Assembly: GCA_022393335.1 (NCBI GenBank)
Contig: JAJEKB010021216.1
Location: 112,016-176,015 of the forward strand
Source of the DNA: Macrotrachela quadricornifera
Lineage: Eukaryota > Rotifera > Eurotatoria > Philodinida > Philodinidae
Length of the DNA stretch: 64,000 nucleotides
Direction: 5' to 3'
Every line of letters begins with the position of its first letter. Positions within the stretch are counted from its first letter, which is position 1. The position numbers and the translations under genes were made by a program. Below the pieces are notes generated by a model. It had not been told where the DNA came from. It saw nothing but the letters and a program-made list of their open reading frames with translations, and made no database searches. Of the stretch, positions 33,879 through 48,900 are shown piece after piece.

Positions 33879-36800
33879 CTTTAGAAATTGGAGTCAAACT
33901 TAAAGTCATTCTTGTTAACATTGTTTTTTTATTCACTAAGCCTTCGTTCTTGATATTAGCACATAAAAAACATAATAATAATATATGTAATCTGTCTTAT
34001 AGATCAATAATACAGGTAGGTATATTTTACAAGTAAAGATATGGGTTATTTACAACTTAGAACAGGTATTTTCTTTGGAAAAAGAATGAGTCTGAAGTTT
34101 CCAGACAAATTTATCGAATACCGCATCCAATCAGTCGGCGAAATCCATTGGGTATTCGGGTTATGAAATTACTGATTGTATATAAAAACAATGTTTCAGC
34201 TTTCTAACTTACATGGCCATGTGCCATGTGCAACACATTTAGTTGTGCTAGTTTACTTCCTAGTTATTCCCGTACACTGTTCTTACTGCTTATAGTTCTA
34301 TTCATATTACATCCTTTCATTCTTTTTCTCCTCGTCTCTGTGCATCGTATGCATCACTATCCGAGTAGGAGAGAATTCTTAAAATATAATAAGAGGAAGA
34401 GAAAGTGCGTTGGAATGGAAAAATATATGCATTTGTTTTTGCTTTTTGATATCAACATAATATTAATGTTTTCTTATCGAATAAAGGTGACTTTTTACAC
34501 TAGTTCGTAAAATGACAACAAGTCACGAAGTTGAGAGACTTTGAATCAGAGTTGTATTATTGTAGTTGACTTGATGATTAGGAAGGTTAAATAGTGAAGT
34601 AGTGAATCGCTAATCAGAAGATAGAGATTTAATTTCTATTCCAATACAATGATCCTTTGTATTGAATTGTTTGTACGAATAGTTTATACCATGTGAAACA
34701 CGTTTCTATCATCGATATTAATATTATTTTGTAGACATCTGAAATAGGATTTGGGTTTCCTTTTTAAAATTCTATCTTATCTTTCTCTCACTATTAAATA
34801 TTATTTGAATTTACCTCCACGTCCGCCTAAACATTGCTGCAATATGTTACAGATGAGACTAATAACTGAGGTTAGCTCAAAATTACAAAATGAATCCTGA
34901 TATTATCTTCTCTGCACACACAAATGGCAATATTATTTTACTGAGGTGTGCTTCTTCACTCAGTTTTGTGCATGATATAAACTACTCGAGCCTGATTTTT
35001 CACATTGTCATTTCTTTTGAGAAAATAACTTTTAAAACAATTTCTTTGTCAATGAGCATAACAATATTCAACATTTTTTCTCTTGTAATTGCAATAGAAT
35101 AATTTAGAATTTTCTAATAGACTCTCTTTCTCGTTTCGCTAACTTCTCATTATATACAACTCTGTTGCAAATGCTCATTAACCATGCATCAAATATCATC
35201 GTATCATGAATACACAATCTGCAGTAGTAGACAAGCTTCTTTTCCTTTCGTGTTTATTTCATTTTTCTTTTTCTTATGTTTTTTTTCTTCACTCATCGTC
35301 GTTTAGTTTCCTCACAACAATTGGAGTTATTTGCACTTAAAGAATTACAGTTGTTTTCCAAAGAAATATAGAAAGCAGTCATCAACGACAATTGTATATA
35401 TGCATATTTCTAGTTTCAGATTGTAGTACATTGATTCACCAGTTATATTTCGATTCTCAAGTAGGTGTATATGTCATTGAAATAAATGTGGAAACCTCGG
35501 ATTTAAATCCAAATGCTATGTGTACTTCAGAAAATGAGAAATAATGAATGACAGATTGATATTGATCAAACTGTCGAAAAAAAACTCATTCGTAAGAACA
35601 GTAAGGAACAGGAGTCAAGCAGCTCACGTTCACGAACTCTCTCGAAATGAACTAAAGAATAGCTTGAACAATACTTTTGAATGGACTAATTTTTTGTAAA
35701 CAGTTCTTTTCAAATGAACTAAACTTAAAGTTAGATTAGAAATCCAATTCAAAAGGGGATAAGTTGAATAATACATCTACCAATTGTTATCTTAATTGAT
35801 AATGACAGGTAGGAGATTCATCAATTGTCAGCGTCAATTCTGAAAAGATGAGGATCTTACTTCACCCCTCAACTAATCACTGTCACCTTGTGAGTAAGGA
35901 ACTACAAGAACAGCACTTGTATATGTGGGTCTCAGCAGTTATTGCTGACCTAGATGCTGAAATACAATGATCAGGTTAGACAGTTGAGTCATTATAAGCG
36001 GGATCAAAGGCCAAAAAGAACCATATCCTTATGGGAAGGTCAAAGGTAAAAAAAAGTATGTTTCTTTTGAAAAGGTTAAAGTTTAATCAATGGTCTGAGA
36101 AATTGATTGGTGTCATTAGTTTTTAAAAACGTTTTTCTTAGTGTTTTATATACCATTTTGTAGTCCGAGAAATTCTCTGTTGAATGTTGTATAATAGTTG
36201 AGGTTTTTATTTTGATTATGACAGAAAAAGTTTTTTACAGAAACCGAGATAGGTCAATGCTCGCGCACAAAACCACAGACAATCAGGGCATCTTTTGCGA
36301 TGGCTCAAAATTTTCTTGACAAATCATTCTTCACCGTCGGACTTGACCAAAATATTGATAAGATCGTGCTGTATGTAAAAATTTCATTAGAATCGAAAAA
36401 GTCTGTGAAGAATTATTGTGTGAATGAACGAACACACTGATCGATTCTATAGTGTACTCACTTTTTGAGTACACAAAAAGAAAAAGGAATCAATATCGAA
36501 CAAAAGTAATTATTTTTCTCTGAACACGAAGCCCACTTATATTTTATTATTTATGCTCTTAACATTCTGAGAATAATATTAAGGCTTACACAAGTGAATA
36601 AAGTCATTTCTCTTTTTGAAATAGTTGTTAATTCAGTGTCATTTTACAAAATATAAACGGAAAATCGTTGTCAAGGTCTAACTGATTGAGCTAGCTTTTA
36701 CATACTGATAAAAAAGTATTTATGACGTAAATTGATATGACCAATACTGATCAGAAAAACTATTCGAGTTTTGCTATCGCTAAAAGAGTCAGTTTTCGTC

Positions 36801-39800
36801 AGAATAATCAAAATTTAGATAAATAGATGAGGAGATAACTCGCCATTCACTCTTTCATAAACAATAAAACTTCTCTTCGATATCTCATCATTCTTCCAAA
36901 CTTTCTAAGATTTCTGACAACTTTCTTTCGGGAAACCAGAAAACCAGATCTGTTCCATATGTTTAGATTCATATTGTTTAAAAGAGTATATCAAAGAACA
37001 GTACATGATAGAGTGATTTTTAAAAAAGCTTTGTTTTTATTACATATACAGACGTCCAGTTTTTGTAAGTCATTTAACATGTGATTTATTTTTTCTTTAA
37101 AATAATAAGTATCTAAAAAAAACAAATTCTGTTATGCATTACATTCTGATATACTGTTCCAAAATACAGAAAAAATGGTTGGTAAATAAGCTATCTTTTA
37201 TTCTTGTTTGACGCATATCTCTGTCACACATCATAGTAGCAAGCTCAAAATTTTACTGTAGCCTCTGCACTACGGCTCTAATATATCCTGAAATGTTCAT
37301 GTGATTACGACATACTTTGACTGAGATTGACTTTTTAAGAGGCCTTTAAAGCAATGTTACAGATTTCGACAAGAAAAAATAACAATCTCTTATTAATTAC
37401 GACAAAACCGTGTAAGGTGATCAGAATTCAATTTAACCAGGTAATCTTCACTGTTTACTCTATTATATAAAGTCACTTATTAATATCAAAGCTGCTGAAA
37501 GTAGCATGTAACAAGTGAAATATCGATTCACTGATGAAAATATAACCTTCGTATTCTGTGAAGTTCCATGAAATTCAGTGGCTTTCCTCCCAGTTTCATG
37601 GACTCCAAACAAGTGTTCTGGGGCTCCTTGATCTTTTTAAAGGTCCTTCGGTATGTCATGTAATTTCGCCAAACCTTTTTAAGTTCCATGAAATCGTGAA
37701 ATCCTGCGAAGTCAGACAAAGTTTTAGGGAGTCTTTTAGACGTTTGTAAAATAACAAAATCTTTTTTGACTCTTTTGCACTTGCGCGGACACATTGAATT
37801 GCCGCAGAATAATTTAAAATATCGTCAGAAGTTAAAGTAATTATACCAGAAAATTGCTTGCGAAACTGTCTTTTATTAGTGTTGATACTGAGATTCTTCT
37901 AACTTGTAAAAACCTTTTTAAAATACATCAAAGTTAAACAGAAAAAAAGAATATGATTACATTCAGTTTTCTTTTTATTATATGTTGAATTCGTATGGAT
38001 ATTTCTAGAATATTCTTGGCGAATCCTTCTAGACATTTTGTATTTTACAATATAGAGCGGAGTGAGTCAAGTATTTTCGATTTACATCCTGAAGTATGGA
38101 ACGGAATGAAATATTTTTTACAAAAATCCTGTCTCGTTTCGTAACAGAACCTGTTCTCACTCTATAGCTAACAATAAACTCACTTATGTTTTCTGTGTCA
38201 TTTGTTATCTGTTTACTCCAGAAACTGCCTTTGAATCTTCTCCTAAATACTAAACATCAATAGCTAATAATTTCTTATCATTCAAGCAGTGTAAATACGC
38301 AATTAAATTTACTCGACTATTTGATATTGTTTAAATAATAGTTAGCAGGTTACAGGCCTTATAATTTCAGTGCTATTACCATTCGCAACGGTCCAAGCTG
38401 AACTGAGGACACATTCTATTCCGCAATTTTCAGTATTGCGGCATTAGTTCCGCTTCCGGAAGAAACTTCATGAAATTTCGAGAACTACATCGTTCTTCGG
38501 CAAGCAATGATTGTTCGACAACGACACAATTTCATTAATTTTTGGAATTAAGTTCATTCTGAACAACTTCTAATTTCAACAAATTCTGTTTGATTAAGAT
38601 CAGGAGTCAGTTCTTGGAATTCCATCCACTTTCAGTCCGAATCCATTTTCCAGAATTCTTTACTACCCTCACCATCATCCTTTGCCTTCACTCCAATAAC
38701 AAAGTATTAAAATTGAATTTTTAACTCTTCCAACGGTAGAATTCCGCGAATCGATATTGTCAATAATACATTAAAATAATTGATGATACATCTTTCAAAT
38801 ACTTTGATAATTTATTTCTTCTTTTTCAAACTGTTTCATACGAAAACTAAGAAATTATTACAATTTGTCTTCACATTCTTATCACTTGTTATGCTATGAC
38901 TATTGATGTTTTAATCATATTCTTCATGCTCGAAATCAAAGAAAACAATGAACAAGAGTTAAACTACATACACAATGAGAAATTAAATGTTTGATAAATG
39001 AAACTATCTACAGAGCGGAAATATTTCGATTCGCTGTCGCAACACTTTTTTTGACTATCATTTACTTTTTATCATATCTATCCTTTCACATATACGCTTG
39101 TAAATGCCAAATATAAAAGAATAATTGTTCGCACTTTTGAACGGAGTGAAATGAATATGTAATCAATGTTCATCTAAATATTCGTATTAGAATTGAAGAT
39201 GTCTGACGATTATCTACTTGAATAGAATCGATTCATTAGCTTTCTATGAAGACTTTATTGATAATTTGAAGTTGCCAATAAAATCTGAGTAAACGCCGTT
39301 CACGATGGCAGATATGGAGTTTCATATTTATTCGACTTCAGTTCAATTTTAGACAGATATCTGTTAGATTTGTTTTATTTATTTTAAAATTAAAACTTCG
39401 TAAACGAACTTTGTTGATGACTGCATTTGAGTTCATCAAACTTCGATAATTAATAGTAACATATCTAATAATAACTTTAACTACCTTTTCAACAGTCATC
39501 TTGAAAAAAGAATTTGTTATTATCATTTTTGTTTATTCTGTGAAGGTATACTCTGAAAATGAAGATATTTTACTGAATTCGTATTTGGGAGGAAAGTTTT
39601 TCGATTTCATACAAAAATTCTGAACTTAAAAATGCTTCATAGTTGTTATGGCGGACCAAAAAAGAGTAGAAAATTATGCAATTAACATTAATATGAATAT
39701 GATTTGATATATAGAAGTTACCTATTCTCTATTTCAGTCATGAACTCACTGCATTTTTTTTTATCTTCTCTCGCCATTTTAAGATCATTGCACAGATTTC

Positions 39801-39980
39801 AACATTATTCTGTTGCCATTCTCCAAAAAAAAAGCTCAATTTCCAGAAGAGATTAATTTTCTTATCTTATAGGTCAAAAGTCAAGCGACAGATAAAAGCG
39901 GATATCTATCTGGTAAATCATACACATTATAAGTGCTTGAAGGAAGCGTAAGAGAACACAAGTGAATTCAACTGTTCATA
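33879..39980. other. 6 kb stretch without recognisable genes
   Basis: Only short frames occur, for example 34226-34510 and 37528-37794, with no family motif. Around 37558-37720 short direct repeats of 'aagttccatgaaat' recur, which suggests an old repeat element. Confidence 0.4.
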
Positions 39981-39992
39981 ATCGTTTTCAGT

Positions 39993-42900
39993 ATGAAAAT
40001 CAGAGATTTACTTCGATGGTTTCATGAGCAAGTACATAATTACAATCTTTTTATTCCCGATGAAAATGAATATGATGATGAAAATGATCGAGAAGAAGAT
40101 CCGACAACAAGTATTAAACACCAAAAATATGCCACTCGATTGTATATTGTTCTATTCATTAGTAAGTAGACTCGTATCATTTGTTTTGAAGAACAGAAAA
40201 TCACATTTATCAATGAATTACCTGCAATACTTGTTAGATAATAAAACTTTATTAGCAACTTAGTGAAATAATTTAGATTTGTTCATACTATAATCATCTT
40301 TAATGAACTTCTGCTCTCTTCAAAAGGAAAACATTTCATTATGAAAGATCAGATAAAAACAGAAAAAGTTTTATTCTATTCTCATGAGGTTAATCATATC
40401 GAAGCCATCTACAATCGTCGTCTCATCATCTGCAAATCGTATCATTTTACCAGACAAATAATAAAATCTGAAATAAAATAAACTATATAGAAATATAGAC
40501 TTTGCCATGTGATGCGTATGAATCTGAAAAAAAGTTAATGGTTTATCTAAGCATATTAACAGCTAACCAAGTCTAAAACGAAATGTTATGTGTTTATTCG
40601 TAACTCTTGGTTTGATTCTGTTCTTCAGTTTTGTTTATAACTCGAGATCATTATCTAACAAAGGATGAGAGCAGAAAAGTAGAGTAAAAAACAACGATCA
40701 ATTGTAAGTAGGGAGTGTTCGAAGTTTTTTACAAAAAACTGATTCACGAAAAAATAAATGTCATATTCGAAATATATACGTTGAATAAGACAGTTGCAAC
40801 ACTTTACCATCTCTTGAATGTCCCTATGCATAAAACAAATTCTTCTTACACTTTTTGAAAAATCGCAGAAAATTTTCGGTGATTTCCGAAAAAATTTAAC
40901 GAATTTCTGTCGAATTTTGCAATGCTCCCTTCAGATTTTACACTCGCGCATTGTCTTTAGACCTAGAGCTAGTCTTCGATTCATAACTTTTATATGTAGA
41001 GTACTTGATAATCTCATTGTTGGAGGAACACAATAAGTGTTCCATCCAAAAAGTCCGAACATGTGACTGTTTTCTCAATAACTCAAGAACAAAAACAGAT
41101 AAAGACTTGAGATATTCTTTGTTATACTGAAGAAATTCTAGAGTATGAAAGTATGTGCAACTTTGATAAACAGCAATATTCTTTTGATCCAGGTTTCAAC
41201 GAAAATGTTGTAAAACGATGAGAGTGTTTAAAGAGAAATTTTTTTTAAAACTTCGAGATAATGTAGAGATAGTTCGAAGCATTCATGAAAGAGATTTATC
41301 CCAGTGATTATCAAAGCAACTCTTCAAGGCGATTTAGGTGTTAATCGGTACCCAAAAGGAAATAGATCCAAATGCATTTCGTAATCTGCAAGTTCGGTAA
41401 CTTATATGAAACCATAAGATCCTCTTTCTCCAATATATTAACGATGCAATGCTGGACTTTCTCGAAGAACACCGGGTAGCCCTGCTAGTTATAACTAAAA
41501 TTATTTATTAGTGACAGTAATGATTTAACAAAAAGACGTAAATCCCTTCTTCTCTTATAATATGTCAAGAAAGTAATCGATTTCATATAAAAACACCATT
41601 TTTGAAACTTTTAGACGCTCTTGCGTAATAAAAATGTGATAATCTTCTCATATAAGAGGTGTTTTAGTCGTTTTCATAACAATTATGTTTTGCTTATATG
41701 ATTTCAAAGGAGGACTTCAAGTAAACAAGTTGCATCAAATAAAAAACAATGCAAATTATCACAAAAAACAAGTCGTATCAGAAGAAAAAAAAAGCTGAAG
41801 AAAAAGGTTTTTTAGATATGGTAGTAGTGAAGTGAGCGCTACTCGATTGAACATATAAAAATTGTCAAAAGTACATGTGGGGGCAAAAGCATAATTAAGA
41901 TTACATCATATAACAATATCTCTTCTACCCTGATGAATAGGTACGATCAGATTTTAAAAGAGAGAACTAAAAACAGATCCGAAGGATAGAGATCGTTGAA
42001 TGAAAAATTTTGGACTCGAAATCGATTTAGACACTCTTAGTTAAACTGTTGCGAACCTGAAATCGCACCCGATTTGAAAGATATTTTTCCAATATAAATT
42101 TGTTTTGAAAAGTAAAATTAACTTTGAAGATGTAGGAGAGAATATTTCTTATTTTATTCGACCAGTGAAATACCTTGGAATGCCGATGTTAGCCTCTAGA
42201 TGAAAATTTTCTAGACTCATATCGGATTCGGGATCTGATATCTACTCAACAGTCCCAACTGACGAATGAACCATGGTTATTAAGTAGGTGCTAAGTAGTC
42301 CCTAGTGAAAATACAGAAAATTGGGTAAACATGCAAAACTCAAACTTCTACAGTATAATCCAATACAAACAAATATTATGGATCCGAATATCATTTCATC
42401 TTTTAGATTTCGACAGAATTTTGTTGTTTTGATAAAAATCCTACACAATGCAGTCACAATTCTACCCAAAAAATCGGTCCGTTTCGATTATCAGAATAAT
42501 ACTTTTAAATAGTTATTTGTGATATCAACAATACTGACTAAAGAGTCTTTCTCAAAATACTATTCATAGGAAGAAACGAACATGAATGTCCTGGGACAAT
42601 CTCTGTAATCTAGATAAGTCCTCTCTAATTTACAACAAAAGAAAAATTAGCAATTTGTTTTGACAATAATTTCAATCAACTGTAACTAGTCAATAATCGA
42701 AGAAAATAGGGAAAAAAGTTAGTGGGATAGATTATATATTTTTATTGTGTCTGTTGTATTGTTTACTTTCAGTAACATTTTATATTCTCTTATTCATCGC
42801 CTTAATGAATCCACAGCCTCAAATAATCACTGTTCAAGATATCACTTTACCTCTCTACGATCGACTTTATCGAGAACACGGCAAAACACTTTCATGTCCA

Positions 42901-45900
42901 TGTACGAATATTATCGTACCATATAATATCTTTGCTGACATCAATGTCTCTTTTCATCCGGTATGTTCGAGTGTTTTCGTCACTAAAGAATGGATTGAAG
43001 CACTTCGTCTGCCATATGCAAGTTCACTTTTGGTGATGGACTTTCGAACGACGGCTAGTTCTCAAGTGAGTAAATCTTTTTTGTTGTCAGATGTATGTCA
43101 TTGTTATCAAATGTAAGGTTCTCAAGTATAATGAAAAACAGCAACTTTATAGCAATTAATAGGTTATATTCGCACACCTTTTGCACTGTGAATAGTTTAA
43201 AATATGTCATAGATCGTAGCTTTGTAGATTAACCTTACAAAAACGATATGATATTGTTCATTCGACTAGTTTTGAGTTTCATAGCATCCATTGTACTTTA
43301 TCTATCTACGTACAACCATTTCAGTACCGTATGGTTGGATCTAAGATTTAAATAGAAGAAGCGATACTGGAACTTCAGAATCTTCTCTAAACAGTAGCAA
43401 GATTATATAAAGCAGCGTCTACTATATGTAATACTCACCAATGAGGAAGAAATAATGAATAAAATAATATGAAAACAAGTATATCATTTTTTAGCAAGTA
43501 CATAGATGTTTTCTTTTAAATCCACATACTACCAAGCAGGGTTATTTTCAATCCTATTCTCAAAATAAGTATAAGATGACAATATATTGAATCTCCTTAG
43601 ATAAGATAATTTTCAGTTACTTCAAATGTTTTCTTTTAAACACATATGTATCAACATTTTATTCATGATATTTAACAGAGAAATTAGGATTTTTAGATCT
43701 TTTTACTTGAAATAGGATCACTTGTAATATCCAATATACTAGACTCGGTAGTACAAGGATTAACTTTGACGAAATGTAACAAATAAATATTTTTAAAAGA
43801 TAATCTTGATACTCTCGGATAGAATTTGAGAAAAGCTATTGATTCATATATGAAATGGGTTAAATAAAGTGATAGGAACTTCACATGAATAAGAAAGAAA
43901 GAATTACAAAGAACAAAAAGTGACAAAAATAAGTTTTATCATGACGAGATTTCTTACGAGATCATTGTAACGTGGAAAAATTGGTGATGTTGGATTGACT
44001 TTTTGAAAACAATTGATTCTATACGCACAATTTTAGAATACTGTATGCTTACAGAACGAGTAGGAGACGGATGAGGAACATTTAGGTCGTTTCGTATATG
44101 AATCGATCTGGATGCATATAAAAATGTCTATGAAAAGTTTTTATAAAACAATGTAAAAACAGAGAGTAAATCGTTTCGATTATGCCACAACTTACGAGAT
44201 TCTGTAAGCCACTCCATAAGCGTTCTATAAATTATACATAACTATATCATAACCGAATCTCTATCAATCAGAGTTTATGAATCACCATAAAGACGCCATA
44301 TTTTAGTCGTTTTATTCGATATAGGTAATATTAATCTTATCTAATTGCATTACAACAGTTGAGCAAACACAAATACTACAAGTAGAAGTATTTCACTTGT
44401 ACTTTAGATATTGTATCTGTACTTAAGTACGAAAAAAAACTCGGTATTTATACTTAAGTAAAACTATGAAAGTATCTATTTTGAAATACAATTAATGATG
44501 ATAAATATTTTTTTTATTTGAAAACCTCTTAATACATTTCTCATAGAATTGAAATGTAAACCATGATATAAATGCTCTGTTTTGTTATCTAAAGAAAATG
44601 ATAAGAATGAACATTTATATGTACTTCCCTTTGAAATATCCCATACAATCACACATAATGAAATAATCCACCTCATCATTTTTATATCACATTTCTTTGA
44701 ACGATAAAAGTCAATGTTGTTTTTATTTCACACTTTGTTTTAATTGGAAGATAGAGTATAAACCACTGTTTTATTATATTTAACTATTCCTTACTGACGT
44801 CTCTCATGTCTATGGATGGCAGAAAATGATTTTAAATTTCTATATCTATGTTTTAACAGTTCTGCGATTTTAAAAATCTAGTCGATTTTATTCGAATACT
44901 CATTCATTAATTCATTTTTATGCTTATCTGAGACATTTTTTTGGAACAAAGAAATGAATTTCACGAATTTTTCTGCGTTGTAGCATCATTATTGATGAAA
45001 ATTCTAGAAAATTTGCCAGTTTTGTAAAGTACAAAATAGAAATGTTTGCAATATTGGAAAGATATTATATCTGTAACACTTTCGATCATGTCACCACTAT
45101 AAAATCTTTGAAAGATGGAATGAGAAAACCTTATTTATTCAGGAGAGAAAAGCAAACTATCTAGATCAAAGTAGATAATTTATGAAATCAATACTATATT
45201 TTCATCATAAACAACACATATCAATATTCGTCTGAAGGTTTTTCTTGCAAAAGTAAAAATACTAATTGTCAAAATACCCTCAATGATGGTTTTATCGAAA
45301 ATGATCCTTATCATCATCACAAATCTGATTACATTAAGGAGTTAAATATATATAGTTGCTTAGTTATCACTAATTTTAAACAATCATTAGCATCAATAAG
45401 AAGTAATTGTTATACATAAATAGTTTTATTTTGCACAATTGTGTTCAAGAGGAATCGTCATTTTTATCTATATTGTATAAGCTACTCGGGAGTCATTGCC
45501 TGATTCTGATTACCTAGTTCTCTTTATGGTTAATATTTTAATCAACTATAAATCGATTAAAACAATTAGAATCAAAACGGTAGCGTTCGAGCATTTAATA
45601 GAATACAAAACTGTCTCTCTTTATGTATAGTTTGAGCTTCTTGCCGCTATTTGTTCGGCTTGTCAAGATGCAGTTCTTCAAGCTGTGGTCGATTCTGGTA
45701 ACAACTACCTCGTTACCATTCAACTCCTACGAGAAAATCAAGTTCAACCTCATATTGATGCGAATGTTCAGATTGCTAAAACTAGCACACCTGTTCTAAT
45801 TACTTCACCATTAAAATTAATACAAACAGCAACACGCTCAAACTTTCTGATCTCGAGTCTCAATACAAACGTTATAATAACGATAACACCCCAACTATTC

Positions 45901-48900
45901 ACACCGAATTATCTAATGGAGCAATCAACGTATTATGTTAACAAAAATGTTTCCATTCAAGAAGCTGTTTATGGTTCACCTTGCTATTTAAGAGGACCTA
46001 CAGTTCCAGCTGGCTTCTATTCTTTACCATACGATGAAAGTGCGAATAACCATCAGTTCTGGCCCCAATTCCCGCCTAGCTTCGAACCCAATGCTTCTGC
46101 AATGATAGATGGATTCTTTGGAGGATGTGTTCTACTTGATGGTCTTCTTGCAAGTACATTTGATTGTCTTTACAATGTCAATTGTCTTCAATTATTTCCT
46201 CATTACTTTCCAGCTCTCAATCAAGTATGTATTGTACAGTATTATTTGTTTTCACATAAAAATTAATTTCATCTAGACAACTTTGAACTGGACTATCGGT
46301 CTTTCATCTTTAAACAAACCAAATATTTCTTTACAAGATAGTCTAGTTAATTTACTCACTGAAGAATGGTCAATCAAGATGAACTATTCAATGTACTTTG
46401 TCAAATGTGCTCCCAAACACTGCACATATACAAAAATAGATTATATGAATATTTCTTATACAATTACTTTATTACTTAGTTTATACGGTGGTCTCATAAT
46501 GATCCTACGTATAATTGCAGGTTTCTCAATTAAAACCTTATCAAAATTTAAATGCTGTTCATTCATCGATACCACTAAAAATAGTATGATTTTATTAAAA
46601 TGAGAAAAGAATGTTATTCTAATTTTGATTAATGTTTTAAATTTTAGTGCATCTCGCGATATGTATCCGAAAATTCATTCAATGGATGAAACAATTAAAC
46701 TTGTTCAAGTCGGCCAATCATCGAACAGAAAGTGATTTAGAGAAACAGCGTATTATCACACGCACATATTTGATTTTCCTTGCAAGTAAAGTACAAATCG
46801 AATAACTATGCGATATGATTAAGTAGCCAATTGTAGTTTTCGTTGTACAAAAGAAGAGAGTGATAGAAACATCGAATAACATTATAGTGTACAGATTATA
46901 TAGAAATCTCAATGTTTATTTAGAAATATACAGAGAAGTGTCGTCATTATTCACGACTCTCCCAAGTACAAGTAACTGTTTTTACCAGATATCGAAACGA
47001 ATAAGAAAACCTCGATTCAGTTCACAAAGGAAAAACATAGCTTTTCTAATGTATGACTAAAGTTTTTGCATCTCCATATGCTGAAAAATTTATAAACTCG
47101 AAAGAAACGCTATATGAATTAGCATAACCTGACAATAATAGATATGTGTATTCTCAGCAATAGATAACGATATTACTTTGTTAACTTAATTAATATTCAT
47201 ACAGCTATCATGTTGTAAAATAACAAGAGACGTATGAAGAAAAAGTAGTGAACTAAGATTTATTTTCACTCAAGCTCTAACAAGCATAGTGATCAAATTA
47301 ACTGTACATGTATTTATTCGCGTTTACGAGTTAGCAGTTACCGAATTAATGAAAAGTATCCTTTTTCAATGAAAATATATTGAGGTGAAAAGAGAAATGA
47401 TAGTAATTTTGGTGTTTTTATAATGATTAAATNNNNNNNNNNNNNNNNNNNNNNNNNNNNNNNNNNNNNNNNNNNNNNNNNNNNNNNNNNNNNNNNNNNN
47501 NNNNNNNNNNNNNNNNNNNNNNNNNNNNNNNNNNNNNNNNNNNNNNNNNNNNNNNNNNNNNNNNNNNNNNNNNNNNNNNNNNNNNNNNNNNNNNNNNNNN
47601 NNNNNNNNNNNNNNNNNNNNNNNNNNNNNNNNNNNNNNNNNNNNNNNNNNNNNNNNNNNNNNNNNNNNNNNNNNNNNNNNNNNNNNNNNNNNNNNNNNNN
47701 NNNNNNNNNNNNNNNNNNNNNNNNNNNNNNNNNNNNNNNNNNNNNNNNNNNNNNNNNNNNNNNNNNNNNNNNNNNNNNNNNNNNNNNNNNNNNNNNNNNN
47801 NNNNNNNNNNNNNNNNNNNNNNNNNNNNNNNNCCACTCCTAGGTATGCCCTATCTAACTATCATATCCTCGACCGAAAAACTTTTTATCACCTCGGGTGG
47901 TTCCCTCGTGAGAGAAACTGTGTATAAAATACTGGAATAAATTGGAAGGAGATTTCCACCATGTTGCTTCTCTACGTAGATTTTGAATTACGCATTTATA
48001 AGAAGATGCTTGACTTGTACCAAAGCTTGCTAATGATAAAAGTAAAATATATTCACGAAACTGTCTTGTATGCAAAAAACGGAATCTGTTTTTCTTCAGA
48101 TTAAATATACGACGATACATAATCTCCCTTTTTTATTTAGTTCAAATTCAATTTTACTAGCATGACTATGAATTCGACAGTTTCTAATTGCATCTGTGCT
48201 ACAAATCCTTATTGTCAAATTCCGGTCAGTGTTGAACTACCGTATCAAATCTCAGGCAGTCCGACTTATCATACTTATTACACAGCACCAGGCATGGTTA
48301 AAGGATGCTATACAATGGATACTCTTATGCTTTCAACACTTGAATGCTATCATTTAGACTCCTGTCTAGATATTGAATATGTCTTTATCAATCTATCACG
48401 ATATTATGCAATGACAGATTCTCCATTGTTCAAAATCTCTCCTCTCACTTATGAACCAGAGTCAAGTCGTTTTCCTCCAAATATTTCAGTGTCAATGATA
48501 GTTAAACAAATGATGGTTGAACAATGGAACCCTTCATCTTCGTATGATCATTATTATGAAGCCTGTGCACCGATTTCTTGCACATATTCTCAAAAAACAC
48601 GCACTAGTAATTTCATTGGAATCGTTATTAAGTTAGTCTCTATAATTGGTGGTCTTATTATGGCACTACGCTTAATTACACCTCAATTAATTAATATTAT
48701 TTTTAGACTACTCAGACCAAAGACCAGAAGGCAACGACAAGGTAATTAATGCGATGCAAAATAGAGCATTTTTATGAACGATGACGAGTTTTCCTTTTTT
48801 TTCTTTTCTCGATGTCGACATCAAAGGTTGGCATATTGGTAAGTAATGATCTCACCAACGAAAAGTCAGAAAATAGTCGTTGAAATGTGAGATCTAAGTT

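Larger units (their letters stand above)
39993..46583 (+). repeat. Module 1 of the tandem-module gene
   Basis: It starts MKIRDLLRWFHEQ with an acidic linker (DENEYDDENDREED). TM1 is split by a 2.6 kb intron after TRLYIVLFI. Key blocks are TLSCPCTNIIV, PVCSSVFVTKEW, AAICSACQDAV, GGCVLLDGLLASTFDCLYN, LLTEEWSIKMNYSMYFVKC and the TM2 stretch TITLLLSLYGGLIMILRII. A splice-acceptor-like 'gttttcag' ends one base before the ATG. Confidence 0.7.
46648..48741 (+). repeat. Module 2, middle part missing at the assembly gap
   Basis: Exon 46648-46785 gives the linker and half of TM1 (RIITRTYLIFLA), ending in the same phase as the first exon of module 1. Exon 48141-48741 gives the second ectodomain half (NCICATNPYC, MVKGCYTMDTLMLSTLECYH, MMVEQWNPSSSYDHYYEAC) and TM2 (VSIIGGLIMALRLI). 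The rest of TM1, the CPC block and the middle ectodomain are not found; the N run lies exactly there. Confidence 0.65.

Noticed and set aside
34226..34510. 94-codon plus frame with a hydrophobic N-terminus
   Set aside because: Composition is that expected of AT-rich sequence, with no splice context or homology signal.
37528..37794. 88-codon minus frame with charged composition
   Set aside because: The region contains short direct repeats of 'aagttccatgaaat' and no recognisable domain; probably an old repeat.
47366..47842. Reading frames made of X across the gap
   Set aside because: They are artefacts of translating N.
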